A DNA stretch of 64,000 nucleotides from Bifidobacterium tissieri. Its GTDB lineage: Bacteria; Actinomycetota; Actinomycetes; Actinomycetales; Bifidobacteriaceae. Where the stretch lies: positions 146,584-210,583 of the forward strand of contig NZ_MWWV01000009.1 in assembly GCF_002259645.1 (NCBI RefSeq). The letters are read 5' to 3'. The translations under genes and the position numbers were made by a program. Under the pieces are notes generated by a model. That model was not told where the DNA came from and ran no database searches. It worked only from the letters and a program-made list of their open reading frames with translations. Positions within the stretch are counted from its first letter, which is position 1. Each line of letters begins with the position of its first letter. Positions 6,511 through 16,173 of the stretch are shown here, in pieces.

Positions 6511-9333
6511 CTATTCGCGATCGACGAGGGCGGTAAGCGCCCAGAGGATGCTCACCACGTCGATCGCCTCCTGCATGAACGCGCCGATCACCACCGGGAT
6601 CAGGTTGAACGCGGCGGCGATCATGCACACCAGCGCCAATCCCAGACCGATCGTCACCGCCTGCAGCATCACGCGCTTGGTCCGACGGGCGATCGCAATG
6701 GCGGCGGGCACGGCAGCGATGTCGTCGTTCATAATCACCACCTGTGCCGATTCGCTCGCCGCGGTGCTCGTGCCGTCGGTGATCGCCATGCCGATGTCGG
6801 CAGCAGCGAGCACGGGCGCGTCATTCACGCCGTCGCCCACCATCATCGTCACCGATTTCGTCGTGGATTCACCGACGAACCGCTGCAGCAGACGATCCCA
6901 CCACGGCTGTGCGTTCGGCAGTTCGTGCGCGGCGTCCTTTACCGCCTGCACCTTGCCTTCGGGGAACAGTTCCGCCTTCACATCGTCGATGCCGACCTCG
7001 TTCGCGATGGCCGTCGCCGACGCGATCTTGTCACCGGTGAGCATCGACAGGCGTTTCACGCCGAGCGCGCGCAGTCGTTCCAACGATTCGCGCGTGTTGG
7101 CACGCGGCACGTCGCGCAATACGATGCGTGCCACGAGTCGTCCGTCCACCGCAACATAGGTGGCCATCTCGTCGGGCGCGAGCGCGGCGAAATGATCGGC
7201 GGGGAACAGACGGTCACGCACGGCATGACGACGGGCACGCAACGCCTGGGCCATGCGCGCGGCGTGGCGATTGCGCGCCGCGGACGTCATGCGGAATCCG
7301 CCGTCTTGAGAACCGTCGTTGTGCGGGGCGTTGTTACGCGCATCACCATACGTAGCATCACGCGCAACGCCATTATCGACCGCGATCACGTCATCCACGT
7401 CCGTGTGCCGCACCGCCGGAACGACAATTCTACGGAATCCGTCCTCGGCTGGCGTCGTGACGAGATCATGCCCACGCCCACTTCCACGTCCGGATGCCGC
7501 AACAGCGTCGGATGCACCGGATGCACCAACGCCGTGCGCAAAATCGGCAAGCTGCGACGCGATCGCCCCCATGGCGGTCATGCCGTCGGTGGCGTATGCG
7601 AACCGACCCACGCGAACCTTGTGCCCGTTGACCTCACCGCTGATGCCGTTGCCCGCGTCTTCGCTGATGTTGCGCACCACCGGATAGGAACGACCGTGAC
7701 CGGGACGACCGTTCTCCGGGCACAGACGCTGCCCGGCATCGTAGCGCGCATGGAGTCGTTCCACGGCCTCGCTTCCGGCGGCGGCGATACCCTTGGCGAG
7801 AATGTGCACGGAGTAACCTTCCACCACGCCGGCGAGCATGAGGATGTGGTCCTCGTTAAGCGGCGGCCGCGCGGCGGGAAGAGCAGAGGGGAAGGCACCG
7901 GAAACGCTGGAATTGCCAGGATCGTTCATACCACTAGAGTTATCCGCACGATGCGCGTCGCTCACACGACCCACGTCGTCCGCATTGCCGTTATCCCCAG
8001 ACTTACGTGAGTTTTCCTCAGATTCGGCTACAGCTCCGCCCGAGTTATCCCCAGAATTGTCGGGGTTGTGCACAGCACCATCGCACGCAACGGCGGTCTG
8101 CACGGTGCCGTCCTGCGCAACGGCATCGCGCATAGTGGCGGCATCGCGCACAACGGCACCAGCATCAGTCGCACCACCGCCCAGCACGGCGTCGGTACCC
8201 ACCACGCCGATCGGCATGTCCACGCGAACGACCTGCGGTTTCTTCACAGTAAGCGTGCCTGTCTTATCGAAGAAGATGTGCGATACATGGCCGAGATTTT
8301 CCAGCACGTCCTGCGCTTTGATCAGGATGCCGGCCTTGGCGAGCCGCCCCGTGCCGGCCATGTACGCGACGGGCGCGGCGATGAGCAGCGGGCATGGCGT
8401 GGCGAGCACGAGCACCTGCGCGAAGCGGGTGGGCACGCCGGACACGATCCACGCGGCGCAGGCGATGATGAACGAGATCACAGTGAACGGCACGGCCATG
8501 AGATCGGCGGTCTTGACCACGGCGGCACGCGAGTTCTGCGCGGATCGCACGAGTTCGAGGATGCGCTGGTACTGCGAGTCGCGCGACAGTTCGGTGGCGC
8601 GCATGGTGAGCGTGGTGGAACCGTTGACCGCGCCGGACATCACGCGAGCGCCGTCGAACACCTCACGCGGTACGGGTTCGCCGTTGATGTTCGACAGATC
8701 GAGCGTGGCCGATCCGCTGAGCAGTTCGCCGTCAACGGGCACGGTTTCGCCGGGCAGCACCTGCAGGACATCGCCGGGGCGTACGCGATCGACGGGGACG
8801 GTGTTCCAATGGCGACCGGAGTCGCGATCATCGGCAACCGTATCAGTACCAGCCGTGTCAGCCGTATTGGTGTCAGTCGTGTCAGCGTCAGCCGTATCAG
8901 TCGACCGACGACTGCCCATACCGGGCAGGTTCATCACATGCGCGGTCTGCGGTGCCGCATCCATCAACGCGGTGAGATTGTTCTCCGCCTTGGCTTGCGC
9001 ATATTCCTCGATGGCCTCGCCGGACGCGATCATAAGCACCACGGCCCAGCTGGCCCAGTACTCCTGTACGGCAAGCGTGGAGAGGATGGCGACCACGGCG
9101 AGCACATCCACGCCCACATGACCGTGACGGATGTCGTCGATCATGCCGCGCAACGTGTCGATCACGGCATAGACAACGAGAATGATGACGATCCACTGGC
9201 CGATGCTCGGGTCGACGAACCAGAACGGATGACTCCACGGACGGCTGTCCCACAGCAACGCCACGGGAATGACGGACAGAATGACGACGGGCAATAACGG
9301 GACTCGTCTGCATAAAGCGATGATGTGACTCAT
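6511..9333 (-). CDS. Heavy-metal-type P-type ATPase with large low-complexity insertions
   Basis: A 940-residue P1B-like cation pump. Paired hydrophobic helices lie at about residues 11-28, 47-65 and 78-105. The actuator loop is at 190-225, with NGEP in the TGE position. The transport helix carries ATPCPLLIAAP (311-320), the aspartyl-phosphate motif DKTGTLT is at 356-362, and GDGVNDAPVLAAADIGMAI is near the C-terminus. There is no N-terminal metal-binding domain. The nucleotide-binding domain holds an insertion of about 130 residues (roughly 370-490) rich in Asp, Asn, Gly and Ser, and a second insert follows GRFAYATDG. The usual HP motif reads HILAKGI. It may export a soft or divalent metal, but substrate is not determined. 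AAGGAGAAACG precedes the ATG. It is transcribed alone. Confidence 0.88.
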   Translation of the reverse strand: MSHIIALCRRVPLLPVVILSVIPVALLWDSRPWSHPFWFVDPSIGQWIVIILVVYAVIDTLRGMIDDIRHGHVGVDVLAVVAILSTLAVQEYWASWAVVLMIASGEAIEEYAQAKAENNLTALMDAAPQTAHVMNLPGMGSRRSTDTADADTTDTNTADTAGTDTVADDRDSGRHWNTVPVDRVRPGDVLQVLPGETVPVDGELLSGSATLDLSNINGEPVPREVFDGARVMSGAVNGSTTLTMRATELSRDSQYQRILELVRSAQNSRAAVVKTADLMAVPFTVISFIIACAAWIVSGVPTRFAQVLVLATPCPLLIAAPVAYMAGTGRLAKAGILIKAQDVLENLGHVSHIFFDKTGTLTVKKPQVVRVDMPIGVVGTDAVLGGGATDAGAVVRDAATMRDAVAQDGTVQTAVACDGAVHNPDNSGDNSGGAVAESEENSRKSGDNGNADDVGRVSDAHRADNSSGMNDPGNSSVSGAFPSALPAARPPLNEDHILMLAGVVEGYSVHILAKGIAAAGSEAVERLHARYDAGQRLCPENGRPGHGRSYPVVRNISEDAGNGISGEVNGHKVRVGRFAYATDGMTAMGAIASQLADFAHGVGASGASDAVAASGRGSGRGHDLVTTPAEDGFRRIVVPAVRHTDVDDVIAVDNGVARDATYGDARNNAPHNDGSQDGGFRMTSAARNRHAARMAQALRARRHAVRDRLFPADHFAALAPDEMATYVAVDGRLVARIVLRDVPRANTRESLERLRALGVKRLSMLTGDKIASATAIANEVGIDDVKAELFPEGKVQAVKDAAHELPNAQPWWDRLLQRFVGESTTKSVTMMVGDGVNDAPVLAAADIGMAITDGTSTAASESAQVVIMNDDIAAVPAAIAIARRTKRVMLQAVTIGLGLALVCMIAAAFNLIPVVIGAFMQEAIDVVSILWALTALVDRE

Positions 9334-9629
9334 CGTTTCTCCTTACGCTTGTGCACGGGCCGACCACGGTATCGATAATCGGCGTGATTTCACGCCTTGT
9401 TAACCCATCCCAGACGTCTGCGGATCGACAGGATCGCACGGATCGCACGGTCGTCGACCAGTGTCCGGCTGACCGTCATCTGTGTCTCTTGCGTCTCTGT
9501 TTCGTCTGTGATACACGGCGTAAAGAAAACGGATATTCAGTTATCTGTGATCGACGATAACAACACCCCTCGTCGTTCGCCGTCCCCGCGTGGAGCGATC
9601 GGTGACGCGATCGGTTGCGCATACGAACA

Positions 9630-9661
9630 AGGGCCTCGAACCGGAAAAGGTTCGAGGCCCT
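9630..9661 (-). terminator. Hairpin after the HtrA-like gene
   Basis: A 13-bp perfect stem (AGGGCCTCGAACC and its complement, loop of 6) lies 33 bp beyond the protease stop codon. There is only a short T-rich tail. The remainder of 9334-9629 shows no gene. Confidence 0.6.
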
Positions 9662-9693
9662 GCGATCAGCGGATTAGCGCAACCGGTCGGCGA

Positions 9694-11670
9694 TCACCAG
9701 CCGAAGTTGAACGGATCGGTGCTGTTACCGCTGTCACCGTTGCTGCCGTTATTGCCGTTGTTCTGGCTGTTGCCGCTGCTGCCATTGCTGGATTCGGATC
9801 GGTTGGAGCCGTTCACGGCGCTTTCCTCCTGATCCATGGTGACGTTCAGCTCAATGGTCTTGCCGTCACGCACCACGGTGAGCTTCACCGTGTCGTTGAG
9901 CGCGGTGGCGCGAACGAAGCCGAGCAGCGAGGCGTTGGAGCCGACGGTCTTGCCGTTGTAGCCCACGATCACGTCGCCCTGCTTCACACCGGCCTTGTCG
10001 GCGGGGCCGCCGGAGACCACGCTCTGCACGGAGCTGCCGGCGCGGGTGGTGCCGTCGGCCGTGGCGGTGTCGGTCTTCACGGTCACGCCGAGCGCGACGT
10101 GCTTCACCGAGCCGCTGCTGGTGATCTCACTGGTCACACGCTTGACCAGATTCGACGGGATGGCGAAGCCGATGCCGATCGAGCCGCTGGAGCTGGACGA
10201 GCTGGAGCTGGACGACGACGTGGCGATCGACGAGTTGATGCCGATGATCTGACCGGCCGCGTTGAAAGTCGGGCCGCCGGAGTTGCCGGGGTTGATGGCG
10301 GCGTCGAGCTGCACGGCGTTGGTGACGATCTCGTTGTTCTCCTCATCCATCACCGTGACGGGACGGTTGAGGGCGGACACGATACCGGTGGTGGCGGTGT
10401 TCTCATAGCCAAGCGGGTTGCCGATGGCCATCACGTCCTCGCCCACGGCGAGGTTGTCGGAGTCGGCGAATTCGGCGACGGTCAGGTCGCTCGGCGGGTT
10501 CTTCAGCTTGATGACCGCAAGATCGGTGGTCACGTCGGTGCCGACCACGTCGGCCTCGTACAGCGAGCCGTCGGACAAGGTCACCTGGATCTGCTTGGCG
10601 CCGGAGACCACGTGGTTGTTGGTGACGATGGCACCGTCCTTGGAGATGATCGCGCCCGAGCCCTTGGCCACGCCGGTCTGGCCGCCGGACTGGATCTCGG
10701 TCTGGATGGCCACCACGGAACCGGACACCTTCTTGGCGACGGCGGTCCAATCGACGGCGTCACCGGATTCCGCCTTGGCGGTGCCGGAGCCGGAGGAGTT
10801 GCTCAGCGAGCTCAGCGACGACGAGGTGGGGCTGGACACCCAGCCGTTGGAGATGGCGGCGAATCCGACGCCAAGGCTCAGTGCGGCGGCCACCACTGCG
10901 GCCACGGCACCGGTGACGATGTGGGAGACGGCACCGCTCGGCTTGCCGCCCTGCGCGTTCGGATTCTGTCCGGGAGCACCGTTGCCGGAATTGCCCGGAC
11001 CCTGCGGATTCTGCGGGCCGCGGAACGGGTTGAACGGGGAGCCGTTGCGCGGCGGGAGTCCGTTGCCGCCATTGCCGTTACCGTTGCCGGAATTGCCATT
11101 ACCAGCACTCGGCTGCTGCGCGTTGTTGTCGGGCTGGTTCTGCGGAGGCACCGGTCCGTAGGCACCAAATTCCGGTGCCGGACGGTACTGGCCGTATTCC
11201 GGCTGAGGGCGGCTCGGCTGATTCGGCTGCGGCTGGGCATTCTGCGGGGCGTTCGGCGTCTGCGGAGCCGGAGACTGCGGAGCGTTGTACTGATTGTGCT
11301 GGGGCCCGTACTGCTGCGACGATCCCTGCGGAGCGTAGGCACCGTACAGCGGTAGCGACTGCTGGGACTGGTTCGGCTGCGGGGCGGGCGCCTGGGTCTG
11401 AGCCGAAGCGGGCGACGATGCGGGACGCTGCACCTGCGTGGCCTGCGCGTCGCGGGCGGCGACCGGATTGATCGCCTCGGTCGGGCGTTCGTTGGAATCC
11501 GCGGATGAACCGACGGCAGTGCCGGAAGTCGGGTTCTGTGCTTCGGATGCGGATTCGTTGATCTGGGAATCGTTGGAATTGGAATCGTTGTCAGTGCCAT
11601 TCACCGAGGGCCACGGCTCATTGTCAGGACGCTGCCCCCAAGGGGTGGAACCATTGTTCGTGTCAGCCAT
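9694..11670 (-). CDS. Membrane-anchored HtrA/DegP-like serine protease with PDZ domain
   Basis: A 658-residue protease predicted to degrade misfolded envelope proteins. Residues 1-245 are a long cytoplasmic tail rich in Pro, Gln, Asn and Gly. One transmembrane helix follows at about 250-272. The trypsin-like domain shows the triad His353 (TNNHVVSG), Asp383 (TTDLAVIKL) and Ser464 (PGNSGGP). A run of 16 serines (484-495 region) sits just after the catalytic serine. The PDZ domain covers about 540-630, followed by an Asn/Ser/Gly-rich tail. AAGGAGCAGCA precedes the ATG. This topology is typical of actinobacterial HtrA proteins. Confidence 0.93.
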   Translation of the reverse strand: MADTNNGSTPWGQRPDNEPWPSVNGTDNDSNSNDSQINESASEAQNPTSGTAVGSSADSNERPTEAINPVAARDAQATQVQRPASSPASAQTQAPAPQPNQSQQSLPLYGAYAPQGSSQQYGPQHNQYNAPQSPAPQTPNAPQNAQPQPNQPSRPQPEYGQYRPAPEFGAYGPVPPQNQPDNNAQQPSAGNGNSGNGNGNGGNGLPPRNGSPFNPFRGPQNPQGPGNSGNGAPGQNPNAQGGKPSGAVSHIVTGAVAAVVAAALSLGVGFAAISNGWVSSPTSSSLSSLSNSSGSGTAKAESGDAVDWTAVAKKVSGSVVAIQTEIQSGGQTGVAKGSGAIISKDGAIVTNNHVVSGAKQIQVTLSDGSLYEADVVGTDVTTDLAVIKLKNPPSDLTVAEFADSDNLAVGEDVMAIGNPLGYENTATTGIVSALNRPVTVMDEENNEIVTNAVQLDAAINPGNSGGPTFNAAGQIIGINSSIATSSSSSSSSSSSGSIGIGFAIPSNLVKRVTSEITSSGSVKHVALGVTVKTDTATADGTTRAGSSVQSVVSGGPADKAGVKQGDVIVGYNGKTVGSNASLLGFVRATALNDTVKLTVVRDGKTIELNVTMDQEESAVNGSNRSESSNGSSGNSQNNGNNGSNGDSGNSTDPFNFGW

Positions 11671-11834
11671 TGCTGCTCCTTGCTATTCGAGGTCTCGCGC
11701 GGGCGCGCGTCATGTTTCCCCGCGCATACGTTTGAACTACCTAAGAGTTAAAGCGTTACGTCTGGATATTTCCTGAACGTTATTTGAAAGCTGTAATCGA
11801 ATCCTCTGCTTTTTCCCGGTCATCGCCCTTCGTT

Positions 11835-11840
11835 TAGAGT
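11835..11840 (+). promoter_or_regulatory. Possible -10 box for a leaderless tgt transcript
   Basis: TAGAGT ends exactly 7 nt before the tgt ATG at 11848, and no Shine-Dalgarno is present. The spacing predicts transcription starting at or next to the start codon. Confidence 0.5.
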
Positions 11841-11847
11841 GGTAGTC

Positions 11848-13176
11848 ATGACAGACGTTGATGTAAACCAGAACCCCATCGATCTTGTGGAACACCCGCG
11901 TGGAGCGGCACCCGGCAAGCCCGGCGATCGTAGTGAATTCAGCTTCGAGATCACCCGACGACTCGATCCCACGCCCGACGGACTCGGCCGCAACGGCTTC
12001 CGTCACGGACGTAGCGGCATCATCCACACGCCGCACGGCGACATCCAGACCCCGGCATTCGTACCCGTCGCCACACAGGCCACCATGAAGGCCATGCTGC
12101 CCGAACAGCTCAAGGCCCTTGGCGCGCAGTGCACGCTTGCCAACGCGTTCCACCTGTTCGAACGCCCTGGCGAGGACATCCTCGACGAGGCCGGCGGTCT
12201 CGCCAAATTCATGAACTGGCATGGACCCACCTTCACCGACTCCGGCGGATTCCAGGTCCTCTCACTCGGCGCCGGATTCAAGAAGACGCTCGCCATGGAC
12301 GTCAAGGGACTCAAATCCGACGACGTGATCGCCGAAGGCAAGGAACGACTCGCCTTTGTGGACGAGGACGGCGTGACGTTCAAATCCCCGCTCAACGGCG
12401 ACAGGCACCGCTTCTCCGCCGAGATCTCGATGGGCATCCAGCACAAGATCGGCGCCGACATCATGTTCTCATTCGACGAGCTCACCACGCTGATGAACAC
12501 CCGCCGCTATCAGGTGGAATCCGTGGAACGCACATACCGCTGGGCGCAGCGATGCGTCGCCGAACACCAGCGACTGACGGAAACCCGTCTCGGCAAGCCG
12601 TATCAGGCGCTGTTCGGCGTGGTGCAGGGCGCGAACTATGAGGATCTGCGCCGCCACGCGGCCCAGCAGATCGCCTCGCTCGACTTCGACGGCGTGGGCA
12701 TCGGCGGCGCGATCGAAAAGCGTCTGCTTGGCAACACGTGCGCGTGGATCTGCGATGAAATGCCGGAACTGCGCCCCCGTCACGTACTCGGCATCGCCGC
12801 GGTGGACGACATCTTCGCCGGCGTGGAGAACGGCGGCGACACGTTCGACTGCGTCGCCCCCGCCCGCACCGCGCGCAACGGAGCGATCTACACGCGCGAC
12901 GGCCGCTGGAACGTGCTGCGCACCGCGCTCAAGCACGACTTCGGTCCGCTTGAGGAAGGCTGCGACTGCTACACCTGCGCGCACTATTCACGCGCCTACC
13001 TTCACCACCTGCTCAAGGCCCGCGAAATGAGCGGATGCACGCTCGCCACCATCCACAACGAACGTTTCTTCGTACGACTGCTCGACGAGATCCGCGAGTC
13101 GATCACCGGCGGATATTTCGACGAATACAAGAAGGAAACGCTCGCCCGCTTCTACGCCAACGGGTCGCGTGGGTGA
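11848..13176 (+). CDS. tgt: Queuine/preQ1 tRNA-guanine transglycosylase
   Basis: A 442-residue enzyme that swaps guanine-34 for a queuosine precursor in GUN-anticodon tRNAs. TDSGGFQVLSL (residues 130-140) holds the catalytic aspartate of the base-exchange site, and DTFDCVAPAR the nucleophilic aspartate. The zinc site CDCYTCAHYSRAYLHH is near the C-terminus. The chain is longer than the usual 370-380 residues because of an N-terminal extension of about 40 residues before RNGFRHGRSG. The ATG at 11848 is preferred over an upstream GTG because a -10-like box sits 7 nt before it. It is divergent from the protease. Confidence 0.95.
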   Translation: MTDVDVNQNPIDLVEHPRGAAPGKPGDRSEFSFEITRRLDPTPDGLGRNGFRHGRSGIIHTPHGDIQTPAFVPVATQATMKAMLPEQLKALGAQCTLANAFHLFERPGEDILDEAGGLAKFMNWHGPTFTDSGGFQVLSLGAGFKKTLAMDVKGLKSDDVIAEGKERLAFVDEDGVTFKSPLNGDRHRFSAEISMGIQHKIGADIMFSFDELTTLMNTRRYQVESVERTYRWAQRCVAEHQRLTETRLGKPYQALFGVVQGANYEDLRRHAAQQIASLDFDGVGIGGAIEKRLLGNTCAWICDEMPELRPRHVLGIAAVDDIFAGVENGGDTFDCVAPARTARNGAIYTRDGRWNVLRTALKHDFGPLEEGCDCYTCAHYSRAYLHHLLKAREMSGCTLATIHNERFFVRLLDEIRESITGGYFDEYKKETLARFYANGSRG

Positions 13177-13341
13177 ACGGCTGACGAACCCTCGTGCATC
13201 ATCGTCCATCGTTGAGTCATCGTTGAAAAACGGACTCGGGGAACACCTACAATCGCAGTAGCAGTAGTCGTTTCGAGGCATCACCAATCGATGCCCATCG
13301 ACGCCTACCTGGCACAGCCATACGAACACGAAGAGGAAGAC

Positions 13342-14139
13342 ATGGATCTGATCGAAGCGATGGAGGCCCGCCACGCCATCCGCATGTACACCGACGAACC
13401 GGTTGCCGACGACGCGATCGCCGCACTCCGGCAGGAGATCGACGCATGCAACGCCGAAAGCGGGCTGCATACGCAGATGGTCACCGGACTGGATGACGCG
13501 TTTCTGGGCCTGAAAACGCATTATGGACGCTTCAAGGGCGTGCACAATGCGATCGCGCTGATCGGATCCCCGGCCGCAGTGCTCGCCAAGGGCTCCGAGG
13601 CCGCCGCATCCGTGGACTCCACGTCGACCGCCCTCGCCGATTCCGGTTGGACCAAGGAGGGCGCGGAGGACATCGCCGCCACCGACCCCGGCGAAATCGC
13701 ACTGCAGCAGACCGTGGGCTACTACGGCGAGCGCCTGGCTCTGAAGGCCACGCAGCTCGGTCTGGCCACTTCGTGGGCGGTGCTTGATGGCGCGATGAAC
13801 GTCACGGACCCGTGGTGGACTCTCGCTCCCGGCGAGAAGATCGTGTGGGTGCTGGCATTCGGCCATGGCGCCCGCCCCGGAGGCAAGCATCGCAGCAAGC
13901 CGATTGAGGAGCTGTGCACGCTTCCCGATGGCGAGGATATGCCCGACTGGTTCCGTAAGGGCATGGAGGCGGCAATGCTCGCCCCCACCTCGCTCAGCCA
14001 GCAGCCGTTCCATTTCACGCTGAAGACCGACGGCACGGTGGGCGCGCAGGCGACCGAAGGCCTGTTCGCCCACGTGGGACTGGGCTGCGCGGTCTATCAC
14101 TTCGAGGCAGCGGCCGGGCATACCGTGGACTGGATCTGA
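13342..14139 (+). CDS. Nitroreductase-family flavoprotein
   Basis: A 265-residue FMN-dependent NAD(P)H oxidoreductase of the nitroreductase fold. The N-terminal MEARHAIRMYTDEPV is the family start, and LALKATQLGLATSWA in the middle matches the helix next to the FMN site. The GxxPxxWxxAxLxxxLxP-type C-terminal part is replaced by MAPTSLSQQPFHF-like residues, a split often seen in this family. The chosen ATG has GAGGAAG 5 nt upstream. A longer frame from 13291 is less likely. The natural substrate is unknown. Confidence 0.85.
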   Translation: MDLIEAMEARHAIRMYTDEPVADDAIAALRQEIDACNAESGLHTQMVTGLDDAFLGLKTHYGRFKGVHNAIALIGSPAAVLAKGSEAAASVDSTSTALADSGWTKEGAEDIAATDPGEIALQQTVGYYGERLALKATQLGLATSWAVLDGAMNVTDPWWTLAPGEKIVWVLAFGHGARPGGKHRSKPIEELCTLPDGEDMPDWFRKGMEAAMLAPTSLSQQPFHFTLKTDGTVGAQATEGLFAHVGLGCAVYHFEAAAGHTVDWI

Positions 14140-14228
14140 CGCCGATCGCACCCATCAGTCACCCTCGACGCGCGCGACACGCCGATTTGTACAATCCAGG
14201 AAGGCAGTGCTAAATTAATCACTTGTCT

Positions 14229-14311
14229 GCGAGCGTGGCGGAATGGTAGACGCGCTGTCTTCAGGTGGCAGTGAGTGTATGCTCGTGGGGGTTCAACTCC
14301 CCCCGCTCGCA
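14229..14311 (+). tRNA. tRNA-Leu (anticodon CAG), integration site
   Basis: A complete cloverleaf of 83 nt: acceptor stem GCGAGCG/CGCTCGC, anticodon loop TTCAGGT, a long variable arm (TGAGTGTATGCTCG) typical of class II leucine tRNAs, and discriminator A with no encoded CCA. The last 21 bases are part of a 30-bp direct repeat found again at 19775, so the tRNA 3' end was restored by an inserted element. Confidence 0.95.
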
Positions 14312-14320
14312 CGATTGAAA
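14291..14320 (+). repeat. attL: tRNA-Leu 3' end, left end of the integrated element
   Basis: This 30-bp stretch starting GTTCAACTCCCCCCGC is repeated exactly at 19775-19804. The distance between copies is 5,484 bp. A direct repeat of a tRNA 3' end flanking an integrase gene is the standard sign of site-specific insertion. Confidence 0.92.
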
Positions 14321-14362
14321 AAAGACCGAAATCGTTGGAATTTCAACGGTTTCGGTCTTTTT
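14318..14362 (+). terminator. Terminator after tRNA-Leu, carried by the element
   Basis: AAAGACCGAAA (14321-14331) pairs with TTTCGGTCTTT (14350-14360). The inner GTTGGAATTTCAAC forms the upper stem, and a T-run follows. It differs in sequence from the chromosomal terminator left beyond attR. Confidence 0.85.
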
Positions 14363-15650
14363 CGTTTTGCAGATTAGGTGCTTTGGTGACAAAAATGGTG
14401 ACAAAACTTTTACAATTCACCTCGCATCGCCTGATTCAGGCCCTTATGCCGTGAACGAAGGGCGTGGATCATGAGCCAAAACGAGGTGAGTGGACCATGG
14501 ACAGAGTATGCCGCATCCCACTTCAGGGGTCTCCGACACCGGCGGACGGGCGAAACCACCCGGCTGAAATGTTAGAAGTCACAACCAGAAACGGCGAACA
14601 TTGGCCTCATCTGGCCGGAAAAACGCCCGAAAAGCACCCAGAAACGTTGCAATTTCAATTTTTCCCCACTCTTCCCATTTATCCCACGTATATCCCACCT
14701 TCTAATCGTTGCAATTTCAATCTTTCTCATTTATCTCACCATTTTGTAAGAGTCCAATAAATATAACAAATTACATGTTCGTTTTTATCGTCCTGTATCC
14801 ACCGAAGAGGCACCAGAGTGACAAGCCGTCGCATGAAGCAAGCGACCCAGCGAAGCGGTCGCGCGGTAGCGCCCTTGGGGTCTCGGGGAGCTTGCTCCCT
14901 GAGCGGGGTGCGGGGCGGAGTCCCGGAGAAGAAACCGCCGTCATTTTCCGTAGAAGACGAGGCTCCAAAGGTTCGATCGCAGACCGTGCCCGTCGCTGCG
15001 AGACGCCATCGTCCCGCATACGCCACCGATGCCCCTGAAACCGTGGCAGCCAGCCGTCCAGGACCATCCATTCATTCGCATTGACGAAGCCAATGCGAGC
15101 AAGACCAAGGAGCCGCAGTCCAGCAGGAAGATTCGCGACCGCAGCGCTCCCGGGATCCATCGAGGGCAGCCCATTGCGCATCCACACGATCACGCGGCCA
15201 TCGGAAGATGCGTGATGGGCGGATTCATTGACCGATGCAAGGTCACTGCCGACGGGAAGAGCAGCATCGTCAAACGACCGGACAAGCACGATGATGATCC
15301 GCGCCACATCGTGGGCCTTGCAGGAAGGGGCATCCGCGAGAACATGGCGACCCAGGACATCGTGGACAGTCCACCCCACACGATGAACCCAGCAGCCGAA
15401 CGATTGTCCCGAGATCTGGAAGGCGTCAGAACAATCGGGGCCCCTCTCGGACGGTCCTTTGCTTTCCAAACCCGATACGAGCCAGCCGGACGACAATCGA
15501 TCACGCTGACGCAGCGATACGGGCGGGCGCCTGATCGCATCAGCGCAATCAGGACCGAACGACGGGAGGGCGGACATGCACGACGACAATCACGAGATCC
15601 AGAACGAGATGCCAGGAAAACGAAGGCCCGTTTCGGGAGTAGCAAGCATA
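14363..15650. other. Element left region with no confidently assigned gene
   Basis: Two long frames oppose each other here: 14771-15589 on the minus strand (272 codons) and 15029-15718 on the plus strand (229 codons). Neither has a motif I recognise or a convincing ribosome site, and the plus frame reads through the oriT-like palindromes. 14840-14935 is GC-rich and holds small hairpins such as GGAGCTTGCTCC. It may be a decayed mobilization gene or simply non-coding. Confidence 0.5.
14643..14687. repeat. Left arm of a 45-bp inverted repeat in the element
   Basis: This segment is the reverse complement of 18516-18560 with a single mismatch. It contains GTTGCAATTTCAAT, and a second copy of that 14-mer follows at 14708-14721. 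The box TATCCCAC occurs at the end of the arm and again at about 14691-14698. Confidence 0.85.
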
Positions 15651-15692
15651 GCAAGTGTACGTACACTTGCCGCTTGCCCGCCGCAGGCGGGC
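15651..15692 (+). other. Putative origin of transfer next to mobC
   Basis: GCAAGTGTACGTACACTTGC (15651-15670) is a perfect 20-bp palindrome. It is followed at once by a 7-bp GC stem-loop (15676-15692, arms GCCCGCC and GGCGGGC). Adjacent inverted repeats 80 bp ahead of a relaxosome accessory gene are the usual layout of an oriT. The nick site cannot be assigned. Confidence 0.55.
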
Positions 15693-15772
15693 CAGACCGG
15701 GAGACCCGGACCCCATAGTCGGCGGAGCCTCCGGACGACGACGAAGCCGCGTGGAACGACGAGGAGCGACGC

Positions 15773-16147
15773 GTGAACTGGGTTGGGGGACGACGCCGGA
15801 ACGTCCGCCGCACGGTCACGTTCACGCCCGAGGAATGGGCCACCGTGACCGAGACATACGAGCTGTGGGCGCGCGGACGCGGGGCCTCCGCGCAGTTCGG
15901 CAGGTTCGCCCGGGAGATGCTCACCGACGGATCCGTGCGCGTCGTGGAGACCACCTGGGACCCCGAACAGGTCCTGCGACAGCTGCGTCCCATCGGCGTG
16001 AACGTCAACCAGATCGCCCGCCGCGTCAACGAGGGCGACCTGCCGACCATGCTCGCCGTGGCCGACCTGCGCGCCGAGGTCAACCGCCTGACCGACGTGA
16101 TCGGCCGCATGTGCGACGACTACCGGACCACCGTCCGCAAGGCGTAG
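15773..16147 (+). CDS. mobC: MobC-like relaxosome accessory protein
   Basis: A 124-residue protein. Residues 8-20 (VRRTVTFTPEEW) resemble a ribbon-helix-helix DNA-binding start. LRPIGVNVNQIARRVNEG (about 80-97) matches the conserved core of the MobC family, which helps a relaxase bind and melt the oriT. The GTG at 15773 is the only start before an in-frame stop, and GAGGAG lies 6 nt in front. Downstream is the convergent integrase, not the expected relaxase. Confidence 0.8.
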   Translation: MNWVGGRRRNVRRTVTFTPEEWATVTETYELWARGRGASAQFGRFAREMLTDGSVRVVETTWDPEQVLRQLRPIGVNVNQIARRVNEGDLPTMLAVADLRAEVNRLTDVIGRMCDDYRTTVRKA

Positions 16148-16173
16148 ACCACTGTCACCGTCCGCGGCAACGC

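Noticed and set aside
9397..11355. A 652-codon plus-strand frame full of Gly, Val and His
   Set aside because: It is antisense to the HtrA-like protease, which has an intact catalytic triad. The composition is that of a shadow frame.
14464..14760. A 98-codon plus-strand frame in the element
   Set aside because: It runs through the inverted-repeat block and its composition reflects those repeats. No domain or convincing start is present.
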